A stretch of DNA of 64,000 nucleotides from Bacillaceae bacterium JMAK1 (GCA_012970285.1 JIBW01000002.1:992001-1056000), one strand, 5' to 3'; shown: positions 40,970-50,532, numbered from the stretch's first letter. Made by a program: numbers and translations. The notes: a model not told the origin generated them from the letters alone.

Positions 40970-42466
40970 TTGAAGTCGGAAACGGTCCACTATCCACTAT
41001 TTAAACGGCAAGACATCGATGCATTTTTTGCTTTATTTCAAAACAACCTTGCAAACTTCGTTATTATTGCAGCTACGATGCTTACAATCGGCTTTCCGGC
41101 GGACATTGTCTTTACGAAAGTAATTCCAGGAGCTGCAATTGCTGTTATTGCAGGAAACATTTACTATTCTTATCAAGCAAAGCGTCTTGCAGTGAAAGAA
41201 AACCGCTCAGACGTGACCGCTTTAGCGTATGGAATAAGTACTCCGGTTATGTTTGTCTTTCTTTTCGGGGTGCTTGCACCTGCTTATACGCTCACAGGTG
41301 GCAATGCTGAACTCGCCTTTCGCATAGGACTAGCTGCTTGTTTTATAAGTGGACTTATTGAAGTACTCATTTCCTTTAGTGGAAATTGGTTAACAAAACA
41401 TCTACCAAGACCAGCAATGCTCGGAGCTTTAGCAGGTGTTGCCCTCACGTTTATTGCAGGTGAAATGCTGTTTGAAGTGTTCGCACTTCCTGTCGTTGGT
41501 TTGGTTGCACTATTTATTGTTCTTCTCGGAATTCTTGGAAAAGTAGCGTTACCGTTTAATATTCCGTCTTCTTTGTTCGCAATTATTGTCGGAACAATTC
41601 TAGCATTCTCATTAGGAGAGATTACGTTACAAGATGTAAGCACTGCACTGGATCAAGTCGGCTTTTATCCGTTTATTCCAAGTCTTGAAGTGTTCCACGG
41701 TTTCCAAGCATTGTTTACCGGGTTTGTAGGGCTACTTGCCGTTATCTTACCGATTACGCTTTACAACTCCGTTGAGACGATGAACAACACTGCGGCGATG
41801 GCCGCTGAAGGCGATCGTTATGACGTACGCGAATGCCAAGCTGTTGATGGTAGCGGTACGATTTTAGGTACATTTTTCGGTGGCGTTTTCCCAACAACGG
41901 TATACATCGCATCCATCGGCTCGAAGTGGATGGGCGCAGGACGTGGATATAGTTTACTAAATGGAATTGTCTTTTTCATTGCTGCGATCTTCGGTTTAAT
42001 TGGTGCTCTATCTACCATTATCCCGACTGCGGCCGTCGCACCAATCTTAGTTTTTGCAGGGGTGAGCATGGTAGCAACCGCATTCCATACGAACGCGAAG
42101 AAGTATTACCCTGCTGTCGTGATTGCCCTTCTTCCTTACGTTGCCAATTACATTATGACGCGTTTTCAAGGAGACGCAGCACATGTTATTGACGGAATTT
42201 CTACAGGTTTAACACCACTTGGTGAAGGTGCCATGTTCACAGGGATTGTCCTAGGTGCCATTACGGTGTTTATTATTGATCACCGTTTTGATCAAGCTGC
42301 GCTGTACGCGTTCTTTGGGGCACTACTTTCGTATTTCGGATTCACACATGCTTCTGAACTTTCCTTGAACGCTGCGCCACCATATACACTAGCGTATCTC
42401 GTTCTCGTTGTATTGTTCGCATTTTATAGCATTCAAGCAAGACGAAACAAAATTAAACATCTCTAA
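40970..42466 (+). CDS. NCS2-type purine/pyrimidine permease
   Basis: A 498-residue protein with about twelve membrane segments, of the nucleobase-cation symporter 2 type. Recognisable are FFALFQNNLANFVIIAATML, YGISTPVMFVFLFGVLAPAY, and a signature region with NNTAAMAAEGDRYD and GTFFGGVFPTTVYIAS. It is longer and differs from the PbuX permease expected after xpt (about 440 residues). The riboswitch suggests a purine base as cargo. Start TTG 40970 behind GAAGGGG. Cargo not proven. Confidence 0.8.
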   Translation: MKSETVHYPLFKRQDIDAFFALFQNNLANFVIIAATMLTIGFPADIVFTKVIPGAAIAVIAGNIYYSYQAKRLAVKENRSDVTALAYGISTPVMFVFLFGVLAPAYTLTGGNAELAFRIGLAACFISGLIEVLISFSGNWLTKHLPRPAMLGALAGVALTFIAGEMLFEVFALPVVGLVALFIVLLGILGKVALPFNIPSSLFAIIVGTILAFSLGEITLQDVSTALDQVGFYPFIPSLEVFHGFQALFTGFVGLLAVILPITLYNSVETMNNTAAMAAEGDRYDVRECQAVDGSGTILGTFFGGVFPTTVYIASIGSKWMGAGRGYSLLNGIVFFIAAIFGLIGALSTIIPTAAVAPILVFAGVSMVATAFHTNAKKYYPAVVIALLPYVANYIMTRFQGDAAHVIDGISTGLTPLGEGAMFTGIVLGAITVFIIDHRFDQAALYAFFGALLSYFGFTHASELSLNAAPPYTLAYLVLVVLFAFYSIQARRNKIKHL

Positions 42467-42471
42467 TTGAT

Positions 42472-42519
42472 AAAACCTCGAAGAGTCGAAACGTATGTTG
42501 CGATTCTTCGAGGTTTTTG
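42472..42519 (+). terminator. Intrinsic terminator after the permease
   Basis: AAAACCTCGAAGA ... TCTTCGAGGTTTTT, a stem of about 12 bp with a TTTTT tail; 5 nt after the stop. Confidence 0.85.
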
Positions 42520-42561
42520 TGTTAATCTGAAGCTCTACCATCCAACAAAGGTGTGAATTGT

Positions 42562-43353
42562 TTGAACTCGAAAATTGATCTGATTACATTTCGTCTGTTT
42601 GTATTTTGGTATACCGTTGGCATCTTTTTACTTACGTTTGATCTTGTACCACCACCACTCGAATGGGCAAACTCAGTTTTTTTAATTTTGTGTGGGGTTC
42701 TTGGTGGCTTTTATTTTATTCGTACATACGGCATCTTCATTGGAGGCATAACTGTCGCCGTTATTATGGTGTTTTCAATCGTTGCAGAAGTATTCGGAGT
42801 TAGTACAGGTCTTCTTTTTGGAGACTATGATTATAACCCTGATTTTGGACTCGTGTTTTTTAATGTACCGTTTACGATCGGCACTGCTTGGCTTATGGTC
42901 ATTGCCACAACCCATGCCCTCGTTTCCCCGTGGTTTAAACACGTAAAGTCTAGCGTTGTTAAAGGACTCGGGTACGTATTGACCGCAAGTCTATTTGCTG
43001 TCGCTATTGACCTTGTCATTGATCCCGTCGCTTTTGAAGTGAAAACGTATTGGGAGTGGGGTGGCACCGACGGATTTTATTACGGTATTCCTTTTTCTAA
43101 TTTTGTTGGCTGGTTTATCGTCGCTTTTGTTCTACACAGCTTTATTTATGTACTCTTTCATCTCGCACGAGTATGGAACAAACAAGTTCACTCGTACTGG
43201 TGGCCGCGTACCGTTGCTCTCTTTTATATGATCGTGTTTATGTTTACATTTTTATGTGCGGTAAACGGGTTATGGTTAGCCACTTTATCAGGTGTTCTAA
43301 CGATGGTTGTTGCTCGAATGATAACGAATCGTTTTAAACGGGGCCGTTTATGA
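42562..43353 (+). CDS. CruF-like carotenoid biosynthesis membrane protein
   Basis: A 263-residue protein with about seven membrane segments and the pattern of the DUF422 family (CruF carotenoid 1,2-hydratase), including DLVIDPVA and the FSNFVGWFIVA stretch. In C30 pathways of Bacillus relatives CruF-type enzymes add water to the psi-end of apo-lycopenoids. The start is probably TTG 42562 after AAAGGTG; a GTG at 42553 is an alternative. It is first in a four-gene operon with overlapping ends. Only 43 bp separate it from the preceding terminator, so its promoter is unclear. Confidence 0.75.
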   Translation: MNSKIDLITFRLFVFWYTVGIFLLTFDLVPPPLEWANSVFLILCGVLGGFYFIRTYGIFIGGITVAVIMVFSIVAEVFGVSTGLLFGDYDYNPDFGLVFFNVPFTIGTAWLMVIATTHALVSPWFKHVKSSVVKGLGYVLTASLFAVAIDLVIDPVAFEVKTYWEWGGTDGFYYGIPFSNFVGWFIVAFVLHSFIYVLFHLARVWNKQVHSYWWPRTVALFYMIVFMFTFLCAVNGLWLATLSGVLTMVVARMITNRFKRGRL

Positions 43354-44051
43354 TCATCGCAAATAAAAGTCGTCTGTTTCATGCGATTTTTCGCCCGTTT
43401 ATGTTATGGCAATTCCGTAAAAACTTTTACGGAATACACGTTTTAGATGAACGTAACAACAAACACTCTACCCCGCTTTTCGTAATGAACCATAGTAGTT
43501 GGTGGGATGGATTGCTCTGTTTTTTGTTGAACGAAAAACTGTTCAACAGTGATGCGTACATGATGATGGATGAAGAAGGCTTGCAGAAGTTTCCGTTTTT
43601 CCGACGTCTTGGTGCTTTTTCAATCAATTCCAAAGATCGAGGAAAATTGCGAACGAGTTATCGTTACACACATTCATTGCTACAATCCAAAAAGTCAGTA
43701 TGGTTGTTTCCACAAGGAGAAGAACGCCATCAAGAACTTCGACCCCTGGCAATCCAGCGTGGGGTCGTTCACTTTCATAACAAAGCGCCACATGGTGATG
43801 TTACGTTTATTAGTGCTTATTACACGTTTTTAAGGGAACAAAAGCCTGAAATCTTCATCCACATACAGACAAGCAACCTTATGCACACAACCGTCGAAAC
43901 GTTTGAAGAACAGATGACCACACAACTTGACCGGCTACGTGAGACGGTGATTGCAGGTGATCTTCAACAATTCGAAACGTACGTAGCTGGAAGAAAGACG
44001 ATAAGTGAATGGTTTCAAACGCTATCACATAGATCGGAGAGAAAACGATGA
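43350..44051 (+). CDS. PlsC-type acyltransferase of the carotenoid operon
   Basis: A 233-residue lysophospholipid-acyltransferase-fold protein. The catalytic box HSSWWD (H-x4-D) is in VMNHSSWWDGLL, and FPQGEERH replaces the common FPEG. In staphyloxanthin-type pathways an acyltransferase adds a fatty acid to the sugar of the glycosylated carotenoid. Position between the CruF-like gene and the glycosyltransferase, with ATGA overlaps on both sides, supports this. It could instead be a general phospholipid enzyme. Confidence 0.8.
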   Translation: MIIANKSRLFHAIFRPFMLWQFRKNFYGIHVLDERNNKHSTPLFVMNHSSWWDGLLCFLLNEKLFNSDAYMMMDEEGLQKFPFFRRLGAFSINSKDRGKLRTSYRYTHSLLQSKKSVWLFPQGEERHQELRPLAIQRGVVHFHNKAPHGDVTFISAYYTFLREQKPEIFIHIQTSNLMHTTVETFEEQMTTQLDRLRETVIAGDLQQFETYVAGRKTISEWFQTLSHRSERKR

Positions 44052-45151
44052 TTGTCTCACTAAGCTTGTTGTTATTGTTGCTCTTCGTATGGACGATCGT
44101 AAACGGCGTATTTATGCCTCGTCTCACGTATGCGCCGAACAAAAAGACTGAGTCGTTCGTGAGTGTTCTCGTGCCGATGCGCAATGAAGAGCGCAACGTA
44201 CCAACGTTATTATCTAGTTTATATGAAGCGATGCCCGCCAATAGTGAATTGATTATTCTTGACGATCAATCAACCGACAACACACGCTCACTTCTACAAT
44301 CAGGTTTGCAACGTTTTTCAAATGCTACTGTCATTGATGGCGCTCCCCTTCCAGATGGCTGGATCGGAAAAGTCCATGCTTGTCATCAACTTGCACAGCG
44401 AGCGAACGGTGACTATTTGTTGTTTTTGGATGCCGATGTAACCATCCGTCCAAGAACAATTGAAGCAGGCATTCAATTGCTACACAAAAAACGTGCTGGG
44501 CTCATATCAGGCTTTCCAACATTCATTAAAAAAGGAATTCTCGGTCACTTACTCATCCCTTTACAACACTTTCTCGTTGGTTTTCACTTACCTCTTTACC
44601 TTGCCAATCACTCTTCAATGATTCAAGCAAGTGCAGCTCACGGGAGCTTTATGATGTTTACGAAAACAGCGTACGACGAAGCAGGTGGACATGAGCGAGT
44701 CAAAGGTGAAATTGTAGACGACGTTGCTCTTATGCGTGCAGTAAAACGAAGTGGTAATCATGCTATTTTGGCTAACATCACAGATTATGTTGATTGCTAC
44801 ATGTATGAAACGAATCGTGAAGTGTGGGACGGGTTTACGAAAAACGTCTTTACAGGGATCGGTCGTTCTTATGTGCTTGCGATTGTACTTACCCTTTTTT
44901 ACACTGTAACGTTCGTAGTTCCTTTTGTTGTTGCCATTTACGGTGTTATGATGCTTAACGGTTGGCTACTCATTCCGTACGGACTTGTTGTGCTCATTCG
45001 ACTCGTGATCGACCTACGTGTAAAAGAAACACCACTGCTTTCCTTGTTACACCCGATTGCAATCCTCTGTTTGCTTGCACTATTACTACGTTCCATGTAC
45101 GTAAATACACGTTCAAAAGGATACACATGGAAAGGACGGACGTATCAATGA
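44048..45151 (+). CDS. Family 2 glycosyltransferase, CrtQ-like
   Basis: A 367-residue GT2 enzyme with an N-terminal membrane segment and two or three near the C-terminus. The donor site is VLVPMRNEERN, ILDDQSTDNT and LLFLDADVTI (DxD), and QASAAHGSFMMF, GEIVDDVALM follow. Similar enzymes attach glucose to diaponeurosporenoate in C30 carotenoid pathways. The start overlaps the acyltransferase stop as ATGA, and the end overlaps the next desaturase-like gene as ATGA. Confidence 0.82.
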   Translation: MIVSLSLLLLLLFVWTIVNGVFMPRLTYAPNKKTESFVSVLVPMRNEERNVPTLLSSLYEAMPANSELIILDDQSTDNTRSLLQSGLQRFSNATVIDGAPLPDGWIGKVHACHQLAQRANGDYLLFLDADVTIRPRTIEAGIQLLHKKRAGLISGFPTFIKKGILGHLLIPLQHFLVGFHLPLYLANHSSMIQASAAHGSFMMFTKTAYDEAGGHERVKGEIVDDVALMRAVKRSGNHAILANITDYVDCYMYETNREVWDGFTKNVFTGIGRSYVLAIVLTLFYTVTFVVPFVVAIYGVMMLNGWLLIPYGLVVLIRLVIDLRVKETPLLSLLHPIAILCLLALLLRSMYVNTRSKGYTWKGRTYQ

Positions 45152-46587
45152 AACGAGTCGTTATTATCGGTGCCGGACTTGGCGGTTTGTCTGCAGCGAT
45201 CTATTTAAGTCGAGACGGTTATGACGTTACAGTTTTAGAAAAGCGCAATCACCCTGGCGGGAAGCTCCATAAGGAAACCGTCGGTGACGCGTCCTTTGAT
45301 TTTGGTCCGAATACGATTACAATGCCGGACGTTTTTCAAGACGTTCTTACTTACGGTGGTGACAAGCGGCCGCTACCCTTCGTTAAACTTCGAGACCATA
45401 CGATGAATTACTTCGAGAGAAGTGCTCCACTACTCTTTTCAAGTGATGAACGCACGATGAAAGAGCAGCTCTCTCAGTCAGACTACACGGCTTTTCAGCA
45501 ATACAAAAAAACAGTTGCTCGAATTTTTCATATGTCAAAAACTCATTTTTTTACCCGTAGTTTTACGAGTTGGCGTGACTATTTGCACCCGCGCTTATCG
45601 GTCGCTTTAGCATCCGTAAAACCGTTTTCGACAATGCACGCGTTTCACCGATCGCTCTTTCGTGATGAACGGTTCGTTCAAGCACTGGATCGTTATGCGA
45701 CGTATGTTGGGTCTTCTCCTTATCAAGTTCCGGCTACGTTTACGATGATTGCCCATTTAGAATTTAATGACGGTGTGTACTACGTTCGAGGAGGAAACAC
45801 GGAAATCGCTAAGCGATTAGAGGCATGCGCGAAAGAAAACGGTGTTTCGTTTCACTACGGTGAAGAAGCCACTTCACTTCGCACGAATAAGAAAGAAATC
45901 ACTGAAGTCATTACACAAAATGAGCGTTCGTATGCCAGTGATCATGTCATTTTAAATGGAGACCTATTAACACAAACGAACAAGTTGTTAAAAACAAGCC
46001 CGTCAACAGACCCATCATTCACACCTTCGTCTTCAGCATTTGTGATGATGTTACGAAACGACCAACCTCAAAAAAACTTGCAACATCATCATCAAGTGTA
46101 CTTTGCGAACGACTATAAACGTGAGTTTCATGAGCTTTTCAAAGCAAAACGGTACGTAGATAAACCGACAATCTACATTAGCAACAGCAGTATGACCGAC
46201 AAAAGTCAGCGACGTCACGGTGATAATTTATACGTTCTTGTCAATGCACCTGCACTATCAGACAGCTTAATTTACGACAATGAAACGTACCGCTCACTCA
46301 TCTTCCAACGCTTACAAACGTTTGGTGTGAATTTGCAGTATGATCACCAAATGAAAACATTCACGCCTATGGATATTGCAAGAGAATTTGGTGCATACAA
46401 AGGCGCAATTTACGGGCTTAGTTCAAATTCAGTCCGTCAAGCATTTCTACGCCCCTTTAACGCATCGACGACGTTTAACAACCTCACCTTTACCGGCGGC
46501 TCTACCCACCCAGGTGGCGGCTCACCACTCGTCGTTATAAGTGGGAAACTTGCTGCTAGCCATACGAAGAAAATGACAGTGCACTAA
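45148..46587 (+). CDS. crtP: CrtP-like carotenoid oxidase (FAD dependent)
   Basis: A 479-residue CrtI/CrtN-type flavoenzyme. FAD motif VVIIGAGLGGLSAAIYLSRD at the N-terminus; GGKLHKE, FDFGPNTITMP, YVGSSPYQVPATF and STHPGGGSPLVVISG are closest to staphylococcal CrtP (diaponeurosporene oxidase, also named CrtNb), which oxidises the terminal methyl group to aldehyde or acid. Start ATG 45148 overlaps the glycosyltransferase stop. It ends in a terminator shared with crtM. Oxidase versus desaturase role is by similarity. Confidence 0.78.
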   Translation: MKRVVIIGAGLGGLSAAIYLSRDGYDVTVLEKRNHPGGKLHKETVGDASFDFGPNTITMPDVFQDVLTYGGDKRPLPFVKLRDHTMNYFERSAPLLFSSDERTMKEQLSQSDYTAFQQYKKTVARIFHMSKTHFFTRSFTSWRDYLHPRLSVALASVKPFSTMHAFHRSLFRDERFVQALDRYATYVGSSPYQVPATFTMIAHLEFNDGVYYVRGGNTEIAKRLEACAKENGVSFHYGEEATSLRTNKKEITEVITQNERSYASDHVILNGDLLTQTNKLLKTSPSTDPSFTPSSSAFVMMLRNDQPQKNLQHHHQVYFANDYKREFHELFKAKRYVDKPTIYISNSSMTDKSQRRHGDNLYVLVNAPALSDSLIYDNETYRSLIFQRLQTFGVNLQYDHQMKTFTPMDIAREFGAYKGAIYGLSSNSVRQAFLRPFNASTTFNNLTFTGGSTHPGGGSPLVVISGKLAASHTKKMTVH

Positions 46588-46606
46588 TATGTGCACTGTC
46601 ATTTTT
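46570..46606. terminator. Bidirectional terminator between the two carotenoid operons
   Basis: AAAATGACAGTGCAC (46570-46584) and GTGCACTGTCATTTTT (46591-46606) form a 15-bp stem; the two convergent stop codons lie at its edges. Confidence 0.85.
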
Positions 46607-47489
46607 AGCATATTGCATTTTTAGTTCCTTCAATTTGGATTTGCTCAAGAATTAGTTTCTTTTCTGTATGGTCCACGTACGCTCTCTCATGAAATACATT
46701 GTATCCGTTGCTACGAACTTTATCGAGAATTTTCCAATACAAGTGCGCTGCGGCTTTCACTGAGTATCGTGAGTAGATAGGATAATAATGAATCGTTTGC
46801 AATGCTTCTTCGTACAACTCATCTGCTCTAGAAGCCATTTGTTCCCACACCATCACAAAATCATCATTAACTGTTTTAGTTGTGATAGCTTCCATTGCCC
46901 TTGGATACATATCGAGTAATGACTGTGGCACGTACAATCGATCAATCTCGTAATCTTCACCAATGTCTCGTAAAATGTTCGTTAATTGCATAGCGACTCC
47001 AAGTGCAACCGCACCACCTTGCATTTCTTCGTACGATCGCTTTGGCGCTAAAATAGGTTGTAACATTAATCCGACACTTCCTGCTACATAATACCCGTAT
47101 TTTTCTGTAGAAGAGAGGGTAGGAAATGTCTGTTCTTCAAGATCTAAACGTTGACCTTGTATCATATCGAGAAACGGTTCGTGTCTCATCGTAAACGTTT
47201 GAAAAACATCTTCCAAAGCGATCCAGATATATGACGTTTCCTCTTTGTGATCGACATGTCGTTGATTTTTTTCTAAGAACAGTTGAAATTCCCGTTCAAA
47301 TTCTAGTAGTTGCTTTGTAGGGTTCTCCCCTTCATCAACGATGTCATCAGCGTATCTACAAAACGCGTATACCGCCCACACCGCTTGCCGATTTGCGGTC
47401 GGTAACGACTGAAAAGCTTTCGAAAACGTCTTACTATGTTTATCAATTTGAATTTTACAACGTTGATACGCTTCTCGTTTACTAAGCAT
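46605..47489 (-). CDS. crtM: 4,4'-diapophytoene synthase (CrtM)
   Basis: Joins two farnesyl diphosphates to a C30 carotenoid precursor. The 294 residues show both aspartate-rich motifs of squalene/phytoene synthases: YAFCRYADDIVDE (first) and LTNILRDIGEDYEIDRLYVP (second). The start overlaps the preceding gene by 8 bp. A C30 rather than C40 product is inferred from the CrtN/CrtP-type neighbours. Confidence 0.9.
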   Translation of the reverse strand: MLSKREAYQRCKIQIDKHSKTFSKAFQSLPTANRQAVWAVYAFCRYADDIVDEGENPTKQLLEFEREFQLFLEKNQRHVDHKEETSYIWIALEDVFQTFTMRHEPFLDMIQGQRLDLEEQTFPTLSSTEKYGYYVAGSVGLMLQPILAPKRSYEEMQGGAVALGVAMQLTNILRDIGEDYEIDRLYVPQSLLDMYPRAMEAITTKTVNDDFVMVWEQMASRADELYEEALQTIHYYPIYSRYSVKAAAHLYWKILDKVRSNGYNVFHERAYVDHTEKKLILEQIQIEGTKNAIC

Positions 47490-48945
47490 GTGATCGCCGC
47501 TCCTTCATTTCCTTTGTTTGCAGATGATCTACGAGTAGCTGAGCGCCTTGCATGACAATTGGAATGCCGCCTCCTGGATGAATGGAAGCACCAACCGCAT
47601 AGACGTTTGTGTATGAATACGGTTGGAATTGAGGCCGAAATACGCCCGATTGTTTGTATGATGGAGCAATCCCAAAGCTCCCTCCTGCAAACAGCCCTTC
47701 TAAAGCAGCATCTTGCGGTGTTTTTACATCAAGCCATTCAATTCGCTCTCGTAACCCCTCGTACTGTTGCTCAGCACGTTGCAATACTCGTTCGACATAC
47801 TCTGCTTCATTGTCTAACGTCTCATTTACCGGTGCAGGTACAAGAAAATAGAGAACACTCTTCCCAGCTGGTGCTAACGTGTTGTCAATCATCGATGGAT
47901 TAAACATATAAAATGAAGGATTCTTATGCCATTTCTTCTCCTTAAAAACATCATTCATATGTTGCTCATGTTCATTACTCATGAAAAATTGATGAATATT
48001 CTGTTCGTCATACGTGCCATCAACACCTGCATAAATGAGCAAACAACCAGAAGATGGTTCATATGTTCGCTTCGCTTTATGCGTTGTAAATAAACGATCC
48101 ATTATCGGCAAATCACCATTCACGATCACTTCATCAAAGTGTTGTACATCACCGTGCACATCGACAATACCTGTCGCAACATTTCCATCTGTAATCACTT
48201 CTTCGACTGCTGTTTTAAGCTTAATGGTAACGCCTCGGCGTTCTAGTTCTTGCTGTAAGATTTGTGCAAGCTTGGCGTATCCACCCTTCACATACCAAAT
48301 CCCATCGGCATGTTCGCTATATGGGATTAACGAATAAAGTGCTGGTGTTGCTTTTGGATTGCCGCCAATATAAAGGGATTGAAAACTGAACGCTTCTTGT
48401 AAACGTTTCGATTTGAAATATCGAGACGTCGTTTTGTTCATTGACTCGTAAGCGTGCATTTTTAGTAGTTTTTTCGTATTCCCTACCGTGAAGAACTGCT
48501 TTCGATTTACAAAAGACTGATCTAAAAACGCTTCTTTCCCAGATTCAAAGTTCTCTTTCATGACGGTCATGTACTTTTTGTAGCCTTCTTCTTCACCTGG
48601 ATAATGGCGCTTGATCTCTTCCATTTGTAACTGCTCGTCGCTCCATTTATAAAACGTTTGACCGTCTTCATAATGCAAAGCATATAAAGGATCACAGCGG
48701 AGCATGTCGAGCTGCTCACAATCGATGCCTGCACTTTCTAACAATGAAATTAATAAGTTCGGTAAAAGAACAATGGTCGGTCCTTCATCTACTTTGTATC
48801 CATCGCGCTCTTTATAACGCAACCTGCCACCAAGCTTATCGTCCTTTTCATAAATCGTAATCGTACGCGTTGTGAGGTCTTCTTTCGTTAGATTTAAGGC
48901 GGTCATCATGCCACCAATTCCACCGCCGATAATTGCTGTCTTCAA
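47482..48945 (-). CDS. crtN: 4,4'-diapophytoene desaturase (CrtN-like)
   Basis: A 487-residue flavoenzyme. FAD motif IGGGIGGMMTALNL, GGRLRYKERDGYKVDEGPTIVLLP, LYIGGNPKATPALYSLIPYSEH and the C-terminal SIHPGGGIPIVM. LYIGxxPKxxPxLYSxIP is a CrtN-like pattern, so it is the best candidate for the desaturase introducing conjugated double bonds into diapophytoene. Start is TTG 48945 overlapping the upstream stop, with GAGGGA before it. It is adjacent to crtM, as crtN is in staphylococci. Confidence 0.8.
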   Translation of the reverse strand: MKTAIIGGGIGGMMTALNLTKEDLTTRTITIYEKDDKLGGRLRYKERDGYKVDEGPTIVLLPNLLISLLESAGIDCEQLDMLRCDPLYALHYEDGQTFYKWSDEQLQMEEIKRHYPGEEEGYKKYMTVMKENFESGKEAFLDQSFVNRKQFFTVGNTKKLLKMHAYESMNKTTSRYFKSKRLQEAFSFQSLYIGGNPKATPALYSLIPYSEHADGIWYVKGGYAKLAQILQQELERRGVTIKLKTAVEEVITDGNVATGIVDVHGDVQHFDEVIVNGDLPIMDRLFTTHKAKRTYEPSSGCLLIYAGVDGTYDEQNIHQFFMSNEHEQHMNDVFKEKKWHKNPSFYMFNPSMIDNTLAPAGKSVLYFLVPAPVNETLDNEAEYVERVLQRAEQQYEGLRERIEWLDVKTPQDAALEGLFAGGSFGIAPSYKQSGVFRPQFQPYSYTNVYAVGASIHPGGGIPIVMQGAQLLVDHLQTKEMKERRSHA

Positions 48946-50441
48946 ATTGAATCCCTCAACCTTCCGTATGTTTTTTCAATAGCTTTCGCAGTGATTCGAG
49001 CAGATTCATAAATGGTCGGCAACCCGCTACCAGGGTGAGTCCCTCCCCCTACGAGCCAACAATTTTCAACGTCTTGGAAACGATTGTGAGGTCTAAAATA
49101 CATCATTTGACTCAGTTGATGCCCAAGGTTAAACGTCGCACCTTCATACACATTCATGTCTTGTTCCCAATCCTCTGGCGTATAAATTGACATAACGTCT
49201 ATGTCCGATTCTGAAAACGTAAAGTTCGTTTTTTGTTGCATCTTCTCGAGCAAATGGTTACTGTACGCGCTTTTTTCCTTGCTCCAATCAATCTGACTAC
49301 GATTGTTCGGAACAGGTGCGAGAACGTAAAGACTCGTTTGCCCATGCTTATCGACACTACTGTCGGAAACAGACGGATGATGCACATAAAATGATGGATC
49401 TCTAGAGAGTACGAGCTTCTCACTAATCTCTTCTACGTTCTTTTTGTAATCATTCGAAAAATAAATGTTGTGGTGGTTCGCATCAAACGTCTTCTTCACA
49501 CCGAGATAAAGCATAAATGATGAACAAGATAACTGCTTTTTCTTAAGTTTACGTGGCGTCCAACGATTTAAGTCTTCTTCTTCAAACAATTGCGTAATGG
49601 CATGTCCAAAATCTGCATTTACAATGACTTGATCGTAATGGAACGCTTCGCCTGACGAGAGAGAGATTCCGATCGCTTTCTTGTTCTTCGTCATGACTTT
49701 GCTTACTTCCGTATGTGTAAACACATTCCCGCCGTTTTCTTCAATAATCGCTTTCATTGCATCTGCAATCGATTGAAATCCTCCGATTGGATAGTATACT
49801 CCATATCGATGCTCCATATATGACAAAATGCTAAAAGCGCCTGGGCATTTCCAAGGTGACATGCCGAGGTACTTTGATTGAAATGTAAAGGATAACTTTA
49901 ACCGCTCATCAGTAAAAAATCGTGATAGTTCATCGTAAAGTGATCGACCGATTGAAAGATTAGGCAACGCTTTAATCGCTCTTTTGCTTACATAATCACG
50001 TAGCTGACGATGTTCGGTTTGAAGTACCGGTAACAACCGTTCCCACTTCTTCCCAGTTTCTTTCATGAAACGATCATACCCCTGTTCTTCACCAGGAAAT
50101 GCTTCAGCAATACGCGTTCTAGTAAGAGCCGGATCACTCGAAGGTTGAAACGTCAAATTAGGGAAAATCAAATCGTACATTGGATCGACGCGTTCTAATT
50201 GGACATAATCACTGAACACTCGTCCTGATGATGCAAACAACTCTTCTAAAATGAAAGGCATAGAAAGAAATGTAGGTCCCCGTTCAAATCGATAATCATC
50301 AATTGTAAAGTTTGAGGCTCTTCCTCCCACCGCTCCATGCTTTTCAAAAACATCTACGTGATATCCCCAACTTGATAACATCATCGCTGCTGCTAAGCCT
50401 CCAGGTCCAGCACCAACGACTGCAATACGCTTGTTATTCAA
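48942..50441 (-). CDS. CrtI/CrtN-family flavoenzyme (third carotenoid oxidoreductase)
   Basis: A 499-residue CrtI-type protein: VVGAGPGGLAAAMM, GGRASNFTIDDYRFERGPTFL, CSSFMLYLGVKK, and GGGTHPGSGLPTIYES at the C-terminus. It is the first gene of the minus-strand carotenoid operon. It may be a desaturase or a CrtNc-type enzyme; three related flavoenzymes in one locus imply different steps, and which does what cannot be told from sequence. Start TTG 50441 with GGGAGG upstream. Confidence 0.75.
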   Translation of the reverse strand: MNNKRIAVVGAGPGGLAAAMMLSSWGYHVDVFEKHGAVGGRASNFTIDDYRFERGPTFLSMPFILEELFASSGRVFSDYVQLERVDPMYDLIFPNLTFQPSSDPALTRTRIAEAFPGEEQGYDRFMKETGKKWERLLPVLQTEHRQLRDYVSKRAIKALPNLSIGRSLYDELSRFFTDERLKLSFTFQSKYLGMSPWKCPGAFSILSYMEHRYGVYYPIGGFQSIADAMKAIIEENGGNVFTHTEVSKVMTKNKKAIGISLSSGEAFHYDQVIVNADFGHAITQLFEEEDLNRWTPRKLKKKQLSCSSFMLYLGVKKTFDANHHNIYFSNDYKKNVEEISEKLVLSRDPSFYVHHPSVSDSSVDKHGQTSLYVLAPVPNNRSQIDWSKEKSAYSNHLLEKMQQKTNFTFSESDIDVMSIYTPEDWEQDMNVYEGATFNLGHQLSQMMYFRPHNRFQDVENCWLVGGGTHPGSGLPTIYESARITAKAIEKTYGRLRDSI

Positions 50442-50506
50442 TCTTTCCTCCCTCTGTCGTACCTTTTGAACTACAACGATGTACTTGTTTTACGTTTTAC
50501 AAGTTA

Positions 50507-50532
50507 TTACCCGAACAATGAGCGAAACAAAC
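50507..50532 (-). promoter_or_regulatory. Sigma-B-like promoter of the minus-strand carotenoid operon
   Basis: Minus-strand GTTTGT (50527-50532) against GTTTAA, 14-bp spacer, GGGTAA (50507-50512) against GGGWAW. It is 66 bp before the first gene. Staphyloxanthin genes in staphylococci are sigma-B controlled, which fits. Confidence 0.5.

Noticed and set aside
41284-41643. Minus-strand 119-codon frame opposite the permease
   Set aside because: Shadow of the permease gene with no ribosome site.
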